A DNA stretch of 8,924 bases from Candidatus Hydromicrobium americanum (GTDB lineage Bacteria; Actinomycetota; Humimicrobiia; Humimicrobiales; Humimicrobiaceae): contig PEXF01000141.1 in assembly GCA_002779205.1 (NCBI GenBank), positions 1,671 to 10,594 on the forward strand. The letters run 5' to 3'. A program made the position numbers and the translations under genes. Every line of letters starts with the position of its first letter. Within the stretch, counting starts at the first letter, position 1. The notes under the pieces are model-generated. The model was not told the DNA's origin. It worked only from the letters and a program-made list of their open reading frames with translations, and did not search any database. Below are positions 1-6,722 of the stretch, piece by piece.

Positions 1-899
1 CCCTGACTCATGGTCAAATGGACGGCAGCAGGATAGAAAAAATAATGAGTGATTTTATAAATAAAAAATACGATATACTGCTGACCACTTCAATAATAGA
101 ATCCGGAATGGATATTGGAAATGTAAATACATTAATAGTTGAAAATTCACATCTGTTTGGATTATCTCAGCTGTATCAATTGAGGGGCAGGGTGGGTAGG
201 TCTTCTGAGAGAGCTTATTCTTATTTATTCTATCCTGGCAGGGGAAATCTAAGTCTTCCTGCGTTTCAAAGGCTTAAGACTTTGAAAGAATATACCGACC
301 TTGGTTCAGGATACAATATAGCAATGAGAGACCTGGAAATAAGAGGAGCAGGGGAAATATTGGGTCCAAGGCAGCATGGTCACATAAATAGTGTGGGTTT
401 TGATATGTACTGTCAGATAGTAAAAGAAGAGATTGAAAAACTTAAAGGTAAAAAGATTGAAGAGGATATTAATGTTCAAATTGATCTGCCAGTAAGTGCC
501 TATATCCCAAAAAGTTATATTGAAAGTGAAAGAGACAGAGTTAATATTTATAAGGTATTGGGAAATGCAAAAAGTCTTAGTGAAATAGGCCAGGTCAAGA
601 AGAACATGAACTTGCGATATAAAAAAGCGCCACTGGTGGTAGATAATCTTGTAAATATAGCGAAAATAAAATATTTACTCAGGAAAGCCAGGATAGAGAA
701 ATTTATTTTCTCACGTGAGAAGGGAATTTACTTGAAAAAAGTGGATATGTCTCAGAGCAAGGCCAGAGAAATGAATAGAAAGAATAAGGTTCTGTCATAC
801 GAACCGGTTTCGAAACAAATAATAATAAAAAAAGTCAGTAAAAATATTGATTTAGATTTAGTCTTAAGCAGCCTAAATGATATAATAAGTTTCATATAA
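1..899 (+). CDS. mfd: Transcription-repair coupling factor Mfd, C-terminal part (5' end outside the window)
   Basis: This is the last ~299 residues of Mfd, the ATP-dependent translocase that removes RNA polymerase stalled at DNA damage and recruits UvrA. The reading frame is already open at the window edge (codons from position 3, reading LTHGQM), so the ATG at 18 is internal. Visible are helicase motif V (TTSIIESGMDIGNVNTLIVE, about 97-156) and motif VI (QLYQLRGRVGR, about 168-200), followed by the RDLEIRGAGEILGPRQHGH segment typical of the Mfd/RecG translocation module. The final ~150 residues (after LPVSAYIPKSYIESERDRVNIYKVL) match the Mfd C-terminal D7 domain, although its usual RFG-P segment reads LRYKKAP here. 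The gene ends in TAA, 28 bases before the foldase gene in the same direction, so the two are probably co-transcribed. Full-length Mfd is about 1,100-1,200 residues, so roughly three quarters lies upstream. Confidence 0.95.
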   Translation, partial: LTHGQMDGSRIEKIMSDFINKKYDILLTTSIIESGMDIGNVNTLIVENSHLFGLSQLYQLRGRVGRSSERAYSYLFYPGRGNLSLPAFQRLKTLKEYTDLGSGYNIAMRDLEIRGAGEILGPRQHGHINSVGFDMYCQIVKEEIEKLKGKKIEEDINVQIDLPVSAYIPKSYIESERDRVNIYKVLGNAKSLSEIGQVKKNMNLRYKKAPLVVDNLVNIAKIKYLLRKARIEKFIFSREKGIYLKKVDMSQSKAREMNRKNKVLSYEPVSKQIIIKKVSKNIDLDLVLSSLNDIISFI

Positions 900-910
900 T
901 ATTCAATAAA

Positions 911-922
911 AGGAAAGAAGGT
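911..922 (+). promoter_or_regulatory. Ribosome binding site that supports the TTG start of the foldase gene
   Basis: Purine-rich AGGAAAGAAGGT ends five bases before the TTG at 928. An in-frame TAA at 922-924 means no start further upstream is possible. The next in-frame ATG (955) would cut into the signal peptide. Together these fix TTG as the start. Confidence 0.65.
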
Positions 923-927
923 AAAGA

Positions 928-1953
928 TTGAAGAGAAGCGTTATCTGTATAATTATGCTATTGATTTTCGTTTTTGTTTTTTTATTTGCTGGCTGCAGCA
1001 AGACAGTAGCCAAAGTGGATGGAATTGAGATAAAGCAAAAAGAAGTAGATGTTTATATGAATTTATCAAAAAACCAGGACACGAGTGGGGAATTACCCAC
1101 TGATGAAGAAGGATTAAAAACTTTGGAAGCCTATATAATTGATTCTCTTATTGTTACAAGACTTCTTGAAAAATATGCAGTAGAAAATGATATTGCCGTA
1201 ACCGACAAGGAAGTTAGCGAACAGATGCAATCGATAATAGACACCTATCCCTCAGAAGAGGATTTTGAGAAGGTTTTAAAGGAAAATGGCATAGATAAAA
1301 AATTTTGGGAAGGTGAGCTCAGGAGCCAGATGCTCCGCAGTAAAATTTTTAATAAAGTCACTGCAGATGTAATTGTGACTGACCAGGAGGTAAAGCAATA
1401 TTATAATAATAATAAAAATACATTATTTTTAGTTCCGGTCAAGCTTAAAGCAAGCCATATCCTGGTCATATTCCCGTGGGTAAAAGATAATTCCGAAGAG
1501 ACCGAAGAGGGAAGAGAGGAAGCCTTAGGTAAAATAGAAATGGTTCAGGAAAAATTAAAAGATGGCGGAGATTTTGAAGATCTGGCCCGTCAGTATTCAG
1601 ATGATACCACCAGTGCCGAGAAGGGGGGAGATCTGGGTTTTATAAGTAAAGGTCAGATGGTTGAAGAATTTGATAAGGCACTATTTGCTCTTGATGTAGG
1701 AGAAGTAAGCGGGATTGTTGAAACCGAGTATGGATTTCATATTATAAAGGCTACTGACCGTCAGGAAGAATATATTCAAAAATTTAGTGAAGTTGAAGAA
1801 TCCATAAACACATACCTGTTGAATTTACATAAGGATAAAAAATCGAAGGATTTTATTTTTTCATTAATAGAAGAGGTTAATATTGAGTATTTTACAGATG
1901 TGGAAGGTTCTCTGAATAGTACTGATACTGGAACTGAAAAGGAAAGCGAATGA
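928..1953 (+). CDS. PrsA/SurA-like peptidyl-prolyl isomerase lipoprotein (PpiC parvulin domain)
   Basis: This 341-residue protein is a predicted membrane-anchored foldase that helps exported proteins fold outside the cytoplasmic membrane. Residues 1-22 are a lipoprotein signal peptide: MKRS, a hydrophobic stretch, then FAGC with the lipid-acceptor Cys at residue 23. Phe rather than Leu at -3 is a slightly loose lipobox. Residues ~25-165 form a charged helical SurA_N-type chaperone region. Residues ~172-278 are a parvulin domain with ASHILV (175-180), the ARQYSDD segment, GGDLGFI (233-239) and YGFHIIK (268-274). The tail (~320-341) is acidic, Ser/Thr-rich and probably disordered. The gene starts at TTG, supported by a Shine-Dalgarno sequence and an in-frame stop just upstream. 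It overlaps mazG by four bases. A prsA-like gene next to mfd is a common arrangement in low-GC bacteria. I give no firm symbol because prsA and surA names are used inconsistently for this family. Confidence 0.88.
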   Translation: MKRSVICIIMLLIFVFVFLFAGCSKTVAKVDGIEIKQKEVDVYMNLSKNQDTSGELPTDEEGLKTLEAYIIDSLIVTRLLEKYAVENDIAVTDKEVSEQMQSIIDTYPSEEDFEKVLKENGIDKKFWEGELRSQMLRSKIFNKVTADVIVTDQEVKQYYNNNKNTLFLVPVKLKASHILVIFPWVKDNSEETEEGREEALGKIEMVQEKLKDGGDFEDLARQYSDDTTSAEKGGDLGFISKGQMVEEFDKALFALDVGEVSGIVETEYGFHIIKATDRQEEYIQKFSEVEESINTYLLNLHKDKKSKDFIFSLIEEVNIEYFTDVEGSLNSTDTGTEKESE

Positions 1954-2789
1954 AATTCCAACTAAACAGCAGGGATTTAGAAAATATAGACAAAATCAAT
2001 GACAGCAGCGAACTATTTGCTATTTTGGTGGATATAATGAGAAAGCTCAGATCGCCTGATGGCTGTATGTGGGACAGGGAACAAAATCATAAAACTATAA
2101 AGAGGAACTTAATAGAGGAAACTTATGAGGCTGTTGAAAGTATTGAGAATGATGATTATAAGGGACTTAAAGAAGAATTAGGTGACCTGCTGCTTCAAAT
2201 AGTTTTTCACAGCCAGATTGCAGCTGAAAATAAAAAGTTTAATATAAGTGAAGTACTGCGAAGCATTATAAAGAAGTTGATAAGAAGACATCCTCACGTT
2301 TTTCAGGGAATGACTTTAAACAGTAGTGATGAGATATTAGCAAACTGGGAGGATATCAAGAAAAAAGAAAGAAAAGAGAAATTTAAAAAACCTGATTCAA
2401 TTTTTAGAGGAATCCCAAGGTCCCTACCGTCTCTCCATTATGCTTCTGAAATTCAAAATAGAGCTTCGAGATTAGGTTTTGACTGGAACAAGGCAATTGA
2501 TATATTTGACAAAATAAAAGAAGAGCTGACTGAACTTGAAAAAGAAGTAAGGGAAGGCAGAAAAAGCCAGGTATTTGACGAAATCGGAGACGTCCTTTTT
2601 AGTGTAATAAATTTCAGCAGGCATTTAGGCGTAGATTGTGAAGAAAGCCTATATGAAGCAAGTAAAAAATTTATAAGAAGATTTAATTTTATGGAGAAAT
2701 ATACTGATGAAAATAATATAGATTTTAAGAAACTGCCGCTGAAAGAAAAAGACAAGTTATGGGAAATTGCAAAAAGAGAGCTGCCATGA
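1950..2789 (+). CDS. mazG: Nucleoside triphosphate pyrophosphohydrolase MazG
   Basis: MazG hydrolyses (d)NTPs to NMP and pyrophosphate in the cytoplasm, clearing non-canonical nucleotides. In E. coli it also lowers ppGpp. The protein has 279 residues, close to the usual length, with two tandem all-alpha MazG domains. The N-terminal domain has RSPDGCMWDREQNHKTI (34-50; the family norm is GCPWD and QTH), the metal-binding EETYE (56-60) and EELGD (75-79), and HPHVF (114-118). The C-terminal domain follows GFDW (176-179) with EELTE (191-195) and DEIGD (210-214). By family precedent the C-terminal domain does the catalysis. The start is the ATG inside an ATGA overlap with the foldase stop, which implies translational coupling. 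A second ATGA at its own stop opens the pyruvate-kinase remnant, so mazG was the penultimate gene of the operon before that deletion. Confidence 0.95.
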   Translation: MKFQLNSRDLENIDKINDSSELFAILVDIMRKLRSPDGCMWDREQNHKTIKRNLIEETYEAVESIENDDYKGLKEELGDLLLQIVFHSQIAAENKKFNISEVLRSIIKKLIRRHPHVFQGMTLNSSDEILANWEDIKKKERKEKFKKPDSIFRGIPRSLPSLHYASEIQNRASRLGFDWNKAIDIFDKIKEELTELEKEVREGRKSQVFDEIGDVLFSVINFSRHLGVDCEESLYEASKKFIRRFNFMEKYTDENNIDFKKLPLKEKDKLWEIAKRELP

Positions 2790-2884
2790 GAAAGACCAAA
2801 ATAATTTGTACTATTGGGCCTGCAGGAGTTTTAGTAAATAAACCGGGCAGCACCAATCTTATAAATGTAAAAGAGGTGGAATAA
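2786..2884 (+). pseudogene. pyk: Pyruvate kinase remnant: both ends joined in frame, the middle missing
   Basis: A 32-codon frame begins at the ATG of an ATGA overlap with the mazG stop and ends in TAA. Residues 1-13 read MRKTKIICTIGPA, essentially the N-terminus of bacterial pyruvate kinases (MRKTKIVCTIGPAS in Bacillus). Residues 13-32 read AGVLVNKPGSTNLINVKEVE, which matches the C-terminal (T)AG-x-G-x-GTTNL-x-KV end of the same enzyme (PGSTNLI corresponds to SGTTNLM). A normal enzyme has about 470-590 residues, so roughly 440 or more are missing: the TIM-barrel catalytic core, the B domain and most of the C domain. The product cannot be a pyruvate kinase. The join falls on a shared Ala codon, as expected for a deletion between short repeats, with the frame kept. 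Recognition of both ends is from memory of the family. An assembly error is the main alternative. The ORF has the start context of a translated gene, so a 32-residue peptide may still be made. Confidence 0.75.
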
Positions 2885-2910
2885 GTTATATCTGGGACGA
2901 TACCTGGGAA

Positions 2911-2939
2911 GGTTCACACAGCTTAATCTTCTGTGAACC
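2911..2939 (+). terminator. Possible terminator between the converging mfd-pyk and trk operons
   Basis: Arms GGTTCACA (2911-2918) and TGTGAACC (2932-2939) form an 8-bp perfect stem around a 13-base loop. On the + strand they are followed by GGAGTTTTCTT, a moderate U-run starting a few bases after the stem. It lies 26 bases past the pyk-remnant stop and overlaps the last five codons of trkA on the other strand. On the - strand no U-run follows, so it fits the + operon better. The loop is long and the U-tract imperfect. Confidence 0.4.
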
Positions 2940-3585
2940 GGAGTTTTCTTAACAGTTTGTCCTCCCCAATTAATGTCAGGACATCATCTTTCTGAAATTT
3001 ATAGTTGGTATCAGGAGGAGACATAATTTCATTTTTACTGTTTTTTATACTTATTATAGTTACTCCATATCTGTGCCTTAAATTTAGTTCGATTAAGTTC
3101 TTTCCAACCATCGTTTCAGGTACGGGTATTTCAATAATACTTACATCCGGACTGACCCTCAGAAAATCAATAATATTGGAACTTACAAGGCTTCTTGCAA
3201 CTCTTTCCCCCATATCTTTTTCGGGATATACTATGATATCTGCACCAACCTTTGAAAGCACCCTTCCCTGTGTTTTAGTTCCTGCTTTAGCAATTATCTT
3301 TTTTGCGCCTTTTTCTTTAAGAAGCAGGGTTACCAGTATTGAGTTTTGGATGTATTTTTCTCCGATGCATACAATAACTGCTTCATAATCAGAGATACCC
3401 ATAGATTCCAATATATCTGCATCTGTTGCATCACATTTTATTGCATCTGTTATTTCTTCAGAAACCCTTTGAATCCGGTCTTCAGACTGATCTATGCCTA
3501 CCACGCTGTGGCCGGCTTCTGTTAATGTTCCAGCAACACTTGCTCCAAATCTTCCCAATCCTATTACTAAAAATTGTTTTTTCAT
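2923..3585 (-). CDS. Potassium uptake gating subunit TrkA/KtrA (RCK domains)
   Basis: This 220-residue cytoplasmic protein is the regulatory ring subunit of a Trk/Ktr potassium channel. It binds NAD(H) or ATP/ADP and controls the membrane subunit encoded just upstream. The N-terminal RCK_N Rossmann domain (~1-120) has GLGRFG (9-14), acidic residue D32 ending the second strand (VVGIDQ), DATD (52-55) and a VIVCIGE segment. The RCK_C (TrkA_C) domain is ~140-220. With one RCK_N and one RCK_C pair and this length, it resembles KtrA of Gram-positives rather than the duplicated E. coli TrkA. It starts at ATG preceded by AGGAAAC, five bases after the trkH stop, so the two genes form one transcript. 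The context suggests constitutive or potassium-responsive co-expression. No oddities were seen in the nucleotide-binding motif. Confidence 0.95.
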   Translation of the reverse strand: MKKQFLVIGLGRFGASVAGTLTEAGHSVVGIDQSEDRIQRVSEEITDAIKCDATDADILESMGISDYEAVIVCIGEKYIQNSILVTLLLKEKGAKKIIAKAGTKTQGRVLSKVGADIIVYPEKDMGERVARSLVSSNIIDFLRVSPDVSIIEIPVPETMVGKNLIELNLRHRYGVTIISIKNSKNEIMSPPDTNYKFQKDDVLTLIGEDKLLRKLRFTED

Positions 3586-3590
3586 GTTTC

Positions 3591-4943
3591 CTATCCGATT
3601 GTTATTGTTTCTTCAGGATAAGTCATTTTATAAATGATACCTCTTATTGCAATAGCTAAAGATAAAGTGCTGAGACCAATTCTACCAATATACATAGTAA
3701 GTATCAATATTATCTTGCTTGGTGTAGAAAGTGCTGATGTAATTCCAGTACTTAAGCCTACGGTACCGAATGCTGATACTACTTCAAATAAAACTTCTTG
3801 TAAATGTAAAGAGTATCTCTCTAATACCAGTATTCCGATTGTTGAGATTATAATTAATGCAGTTGCGGCAATAGTCAGGGTTAAAGCCCTGTATATTAAA
3901 CTTGAGGGTAGTTTTCTTTTAAGTAATGTGACTTCACTTCTTCCTCTAATGGAGCTCAAAGCACCTGCAGTCACAGCAACGAAAGTGGTAGTTTTTATGC
4001 CGCCTCCTGTTCCTCCTGGTGATGCTCCTATGAACATTAGAAGGGTGAGGAAGAAAACAGTAGCAGGGTTTAACCTTCCAATGTTCATAGTGTTAAAACC
4101 AGCTGTTCGTGCTGTAACTGATTGAAAGAAGCTGGCTAAAATTTTGGTTGATAGAGTCCTATTTGCAATAGATTCGGGATTTTTAAACTCAATAAGGAAA
4201 AACACAACTGCACCTGCTGCTATCAAGCTTGCAGTTGCAATCATAACCACTTTTGCATGCAGGGAAAAATGTTTTATTCTCCTGAAAGTAATAATCTCGG
4301 AAATTACAGGAAAACCAATTCCTCCAAGCACAATTAAGGTCATGAATACTAAATTCAGAGGGATATCAGAACCAAAACTTTCAAGGCTGTTTGAAAATAG
4401 GGAGAAGCCGGCGTTACAGAAGGCACTGACGGTATGGAATAAACTAAAAGTCATCGATGTTTTTATAGAATAAAGATGCTTAAAATGAAAAATAGCCGAC
4501 ATAATAATGAATGCAATGAATTCTATGGTAAATGTAGTTCCTGCTATTGCCATGAAAAATTTAGATGCGCTAAACGGCTGTTTTGAGCCGAAACTGGTAT
4601 TGATATAAAATTTGTCTCTAATTTGTATTTTTCTTCCCAGAATTAATCCAAAAATGGAGCCGACAGTCATGATTCCCAGTCCACCAATCTGAATTAGGAT
4701 AAGTATTACAATTTTACCTAAGTCAGTAAAATATGTCGGTGTATCCTGAACTATCAGTCCTGTAACACAGATTGCTGAAGTAGAAGTAAAGACTGCATCT
4801 ATATAGCTAATTTTTCCGCTCTGCGTCATCTGGGGGATTGATAAAAGTAGCGAGCCAAGTATTATAGCTATTGCAAAACCAAGCAATACCTGTTTGGCGA
4901 TTGTTTTTTGTGTCCTGGAAGAAAATAAGGGTATGTCTTTCAT
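3591..4943 (-). CDS. Potassium uptake channel subunit TrkH/KtrB
   Basis: This 450-residue integral membrane protein is the ion-conducting subunit partnered by the adjacent RCK protein. Four pseudo-repeats of helix-pore loop-helix each keep the selectivity-filter glycine: VTGL (G62), NAGF (G179), TAGF (G282) and TVGL (G397). The glycine- and Thr-rich FIGASPGGTGGGIKTTTF segment (304-321) is the family's gating loop below the third filter, and the conserved Arg R421 follows in GRIG. Length matches KtrB (about 450) rather than E. coli TrkH (about 480). The start ATG has no clear Shine-Dalgarno. It overlaps a minimal ATG-TAA start-stop (4948 down to 4943 on this strand), so initiation may be inefficient or coupled. 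The gene is first of a two-gene operon and is transcribed divergently from the ftsB-like gene. Confidence 0.95.
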   Translation of the reverse strand: MKDIPLFSSRTQKTIAKQVLLGFAIAIILGSLLLSIPQMTQSGKISYIDAVFTSTSAICVTGLIVQDTPTYFTDLGKIVILILIQIGGLGIMTVGSIFGLILGRKIQIRDKFYINTSFGSKQPFSASKFFMAIAGTTFTIEFIAFIIMSAIFHFKHLYSIKTSMTFSLFHTVSAFCNAGFSLFSNSLESFGSDIPLNLVFMTLIVLGGIGFPVISEIITFRRIKHFSLHAKVVMIATASLIAAGAVVFFLIEFKNPESIANRTLSTKILASFFQSVTARTAGFNTMNIGRLNPATVFFLTLLMFIGASPGGTGGGIKTTTFVAVTAGALSSIRGRSEVTLLKRKLPSSLIYRALTLTIAATALIIISTIGILVLERYSLHLQEVLFEVVSAFGTVGLSTGITSALSTPSKIILILTMYIGRIGLSTLSLAIAIRGIIYKMTYPEETITIG

Positions 4944-4990
4944 TACATTTTTGAGTTCAGTTATTGAATAAATCTAACATATAGGTTGAT

Positions 4991-5019
4991 ATTTTAGTAA
5001 AATTGGCAATTAAAAACAA
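4991..5019 (-). promoter_or_regulatory. Candidate promoter of the trkH-trkA operon
   Basis: Read on the minus strand, TTGTTT (5019-5014) and TAAAAT (4996-4991) are separated by 17 bases. This gives a leader of about 40 bases before the trkH ATG. The -10 is good and the -35 poor. In DNA this AT-rich, chance matches are common. The -10 overlaps one copy of an 11-base repeat described in the findings. Confidence 0.25.
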
Positions 5020-5073
5020 CAACTTTATTTTTTCAGTCTTAATTTATACAATATTAGTAAAATTTACAAGATA

Positions 5074-5101
5074 TTGGCATTATTGTAGCATATGTTATAC
5101 T
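5074..5101 (+). promoter_or_regulatory. Candidate promoter of the ftsB-ppx operon
   Basis: TTGGCA (5074-5079) and TATACT (5096-5101) each match the sigma-70/sigma-A consensus at five of six positions with a 16-base spacer. The predicted transcript would start near 5108 and leave a leader of about 79 bases before the ATG at 5187. Confidence 0.45.
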
Positions 5102-5186
5102 TACAAAAATATGTGAATTAATTTTAGCAAGCTGTCATTTAATGTAGTAAATAAAGAAGTAATATAAACATAGCAACAAAATTAAA

Positions 5187-5618
5187 ATGGATGATAATAT
5201 TAAAATTGTCAGCAGATTTTCCAGAAAGGCTAAAATAAATATTTCTATTACCATCTTCTTAATTTTTATCGTAATTATTATCCTTACCTCTATAAATCAG
5301 ATAAAAAGTATTGTAGAAAAAAGAGAAAAGATAATAGAGCTGGAAGAGAAACTAAACTGGGAAAGGAATGAGAATATCAATCGTCTGGCGCTTGAAAAGA
5401 GCTTATATGGAGAAGAAGCTATAGAGCTCGAAGCCAGAAAGCAGTTTAATATGACTGCAGGTGATGAGACCAATTTTTCTGTAGTTATTAAGGATGATGA
5501 ATCTGAACAGAATTTTAAAAATGACAGTAACCCGGCTTCCGGTAATGATATTTATTTAAACTCGGCTTTATGGGAAAATATAAAGATCTTCTATAATAAT
5601 GAAATCAGAAGTAACTAA
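5187..5618 (+). CDS. FtsB/DivIC-like septum formation initiator protein
   Basis: This 143-residue bitopic membrane protein belongs to the FtsB/DivIC family, which bridges the divisome (FtsL-FtsQ/DivIB complex) at the septum. Residues 1-16 are a short basic cytoplasmic tail, ~17-36 a single transmembrane helix, and ~38-73 a charged heptad-like coiled coil with many Glu and Lys residues. Next comes the family's short conserved segment EARKQFNMTAGDETNF (82-97; compare ARKEFGMVKPGE). A polar extension (~103-143) with no recognisable motif is longer than in typical FtsB and is probably variable or disordered. The assignment rests on architecture, the ARKQFNM motif and synteny between the mazG and ppx genes, as for divIC in Firmicutes. 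The ATG has no evident Shine-Dalgarno, being preceded by A-rich sequence, but no better start exists without removing the membrane helix. Confidence 0.8.
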   Translation: MDDNIKIVSRFSRKAKINISITIFLIFIVIIILTSINQIKSIVEKREKIIELEEKLNWERNENINRLALEKSLYGEEAIELEARKQFNMTAGDETNFSVVIKDDESEQNFKNDSNPASGNDIYLNSALWENIKIFYNNEIRSN

Positions 5619-5652
5619 GCCGGGATTAGAAAAGGTATATAAATAATTTTAA

Positions 5653-6597
5653 ATGAAATTAGCGTCTATTGATATCGGAACCAACTCCACCAGATTACTA
5701 ATCACTGCTTACCAAAACAATAAATTCATTCCTCTGGAAAGAAAGATGAAAATTACCCGTTTGGGTAAAAATCTGGACGAAAATAATATGATTGGTAAAG
5801 ATTCTGCCAGTAAGACTGTTGAGGTTCTTTCAGATTACCAGCGCTTGATTGAAGACTATGATGTAAAAAAATTCAGAGTTGTAGGGACAAGTGCAATAAG
5901 GAAAGCATCAAATAGTGATTGGTTTATATCTTGTGTCTACAAACATCTGGGGATTAAAATTGATGTTATTAGTGGAGATGAAGAAGCCCGGTTGAGCTTC
6001 TACGGCGCAGTAAGAGATATGGATTTAAATTATCCGGATTATAAGGCGGAGCTCAACGGTAAAATTTTAGTAGTTGATATTGGGGGCGGGAGCAGTGAAT
6101 TCATACTGGGTGATTGTAACTATAATCTGCAGTTGATTGGAAGTTTAAATCTTGGATGTGTCAGTTTAACTGAAAAATTTATTGGCTCCAGTATACCGGA
6201 TACAAATAGTCTAAGTCAGATGCAGCAGTATGTTATAAATAAGCTGGAAGAAACTACCGGGAAAATTAACATATATAAACTCGCGTTTATAATTGGATTA
6301 GCCGGCACCATAACCACTCTGGCAGCGATTGATTTGAAACTGGCGGCATATAACAGTGAAAAGATACACAGACATATTCTAAGTCTTAAAAAAATTGAAA
6401 ATATTTATAAAAATCTCTGCAGGCTGGATCTGAAAGGCAGAAAAAAAGTAGTGGGGCTTCACCCCGGAAGAGCAGATGTCATTATTGGTGGTACAGCAAT
6501 TGTTCTGGGAGTTTTAAAACTGCTGGATATTAAGGATATTCTGGTAAGTGAAAGAGATATTTTGGACGGAATTATTTACACCCTGGTTGATTTTTGA
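5653..6597 (+). CDS. Ppx/GppA family exopolyphosphatase / pppGpp phosphohydrolase
   Basis: This 314-residue cytoplasmic enzyme of the ASKHA (actin/sugar kinase/Hsp70) fold belongs to the family that removes phosphates from polyphosphate or converts pppGpp to ppGpp. Motifs in order: phosphate-1 loop IDIGTNSTRLLI (6-17), GTSAIR (78-83), SGDEEARLSFYGA (107-119) with the probable catalytic Glu at 110 or 111, phosphate-2 loop VVDIGGGSSEF (140-150), GLAGTITTLAA (215-225), GLHPGRADVIIGG (268-280) and VSERDILDG (298-306). This is the short, two-domain form. It lacks the C-terminal HD-like domains of E. coli Ppx and GppA, as in many Firmicutes and the Aquifex enzyme. Polyphosphate versus pppGpp preference cannot be read from the sequence. 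It sits 34 bases after the ftsB-like gene with only a distant GAAAAGG upstream, so a classical ribosome site is missing. The conserved N-terminus nevertheless fixes the start. Confidence 0.92.
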   Translation: MKLASIDIGTNSTRLLITAYQNNKFIPLERKMKITRLGKNLDENNMIGKDSASKTVEVLSDYQRLIEDYDVKKFRVVGTSAIRKASNSDWFISCVYKHLGIKIDVISGDEEARLSFYGAVRDMDLNYPDYKAELNGKILVVDIGGGSSEFILGDCNYNLQLIGSLNLGCVSLTEKFIGSSIPDTNSLSQMQQYVINKLEETTGKINIYKLAFIIGLAGTITTLAAIDLKLAAYNSEKIHRHILSLKKIENIYKNLCRLDLKGRKKVVGLHPGRADVIIGGTAIVLGVLKLLDIKDILVSERDILDGIIYTLVDF

Positions 6598-6603
6598 TAA
6601 TAT
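6575..6603 (+). promoter_or_regulatory. Weak candidate promoter for tRNA-Leu inside the end of the ppx gene
   Basis: TTTACA (6575-6580) and TAATAT (6598-6603) are spaced 17 bases apart, placing a start near 6610, fifteen bases before the mature tRNA. The -10 matches only four of six positions. Read-through from ppx with processing is an equally good explanation. Confidence 0.22.
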
Positions 6604-6624
6604 AAATCAGCAAATCAGTCACCT

Positions 6625-6712
6625 GCCCGAGTGGCGGAATTGGTAGACGCAACGGACTTAAAATCCGTTGAGGTTTTGCCTCGTGCCGGTTCGATTCCGG
6701 CCTCGGGCACCA
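6625..6712 (+). tRNA. tRNA-Leu (anticodon UAA)
   Basis: This is an 88-base class II tRNA with the CCA end encoded. The acceptor stem GCCCGAG (6625-6631) pairs with CTCGGGC (6702-6708), followed by discriminator A and CCA (6710-6712). The anticodon stem ACGGA (6652-6656)/TCCGT (6664-6668) encloses the loop CTTAAAA with anticodon TAA at 6659-6661. A long variable arm (GAGG/CCTC, 6670-6682) is typical of leucine tRNAs. The T arm GCCGG/CCGGC (6685-6701) has loop TTCGATT. It decodes UUA, a heavily used codon in AT-rich genomes. It lies 27 bases after the ppx stop and 10 bases from the stop of the convergent gene. No second copy of its 3' end is visible in the window, so there is no sign of an integrated island. 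Confidence 0.98.
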
Positions 6713-6722
6713 TTTTGATATT

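Larger units (their letters stand above)
4944..5186. other. Divergent intergenic region between trkH and the ftsB-like gene
   Basis: This is 243 bases of very AT-rich DNA with no credible small gene. It holds candidate promoters in both directions and two identical 11-base direct repeats TTAGTAAAATT (4994-5004 and 5054-5064), one beside each promoter. I looked for GC-rich paired helices that would indicate a c-di-AMP riboswitch, known to control some potassium transporters, and saw none. Confidence 0.6.

Noticed and set aside
2453..2755. 100-residue minus-strand frame inside mazG
   Set aside because: It is a shadow of the mazG coding sequence with Ser/Leu/Phe-biased composition and no domain.
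3005..4473. Several plus-strand frames of 77-163 residues opposite the trk genes, including 3634-4125
   Set aside because: They are mirror frames of trkA and trkH with no start context and hydrophobic composition inherited from the antisense membrane gene.
4944..5186. c-di-AMP riboswitch upstream of the potassium operon
   Set aside because: The region is almost entirely A/T with no GC-rich helices or conserved junctions, so nothing supports a structured RNA.
6685..6712. tRNA 3' end as an attachment site of an integrated element
   Set aside because: No second copy of the tRNA 3' sequence and no integrase gene occur in the window, and the neighbours are ordinary chromosomal genes.
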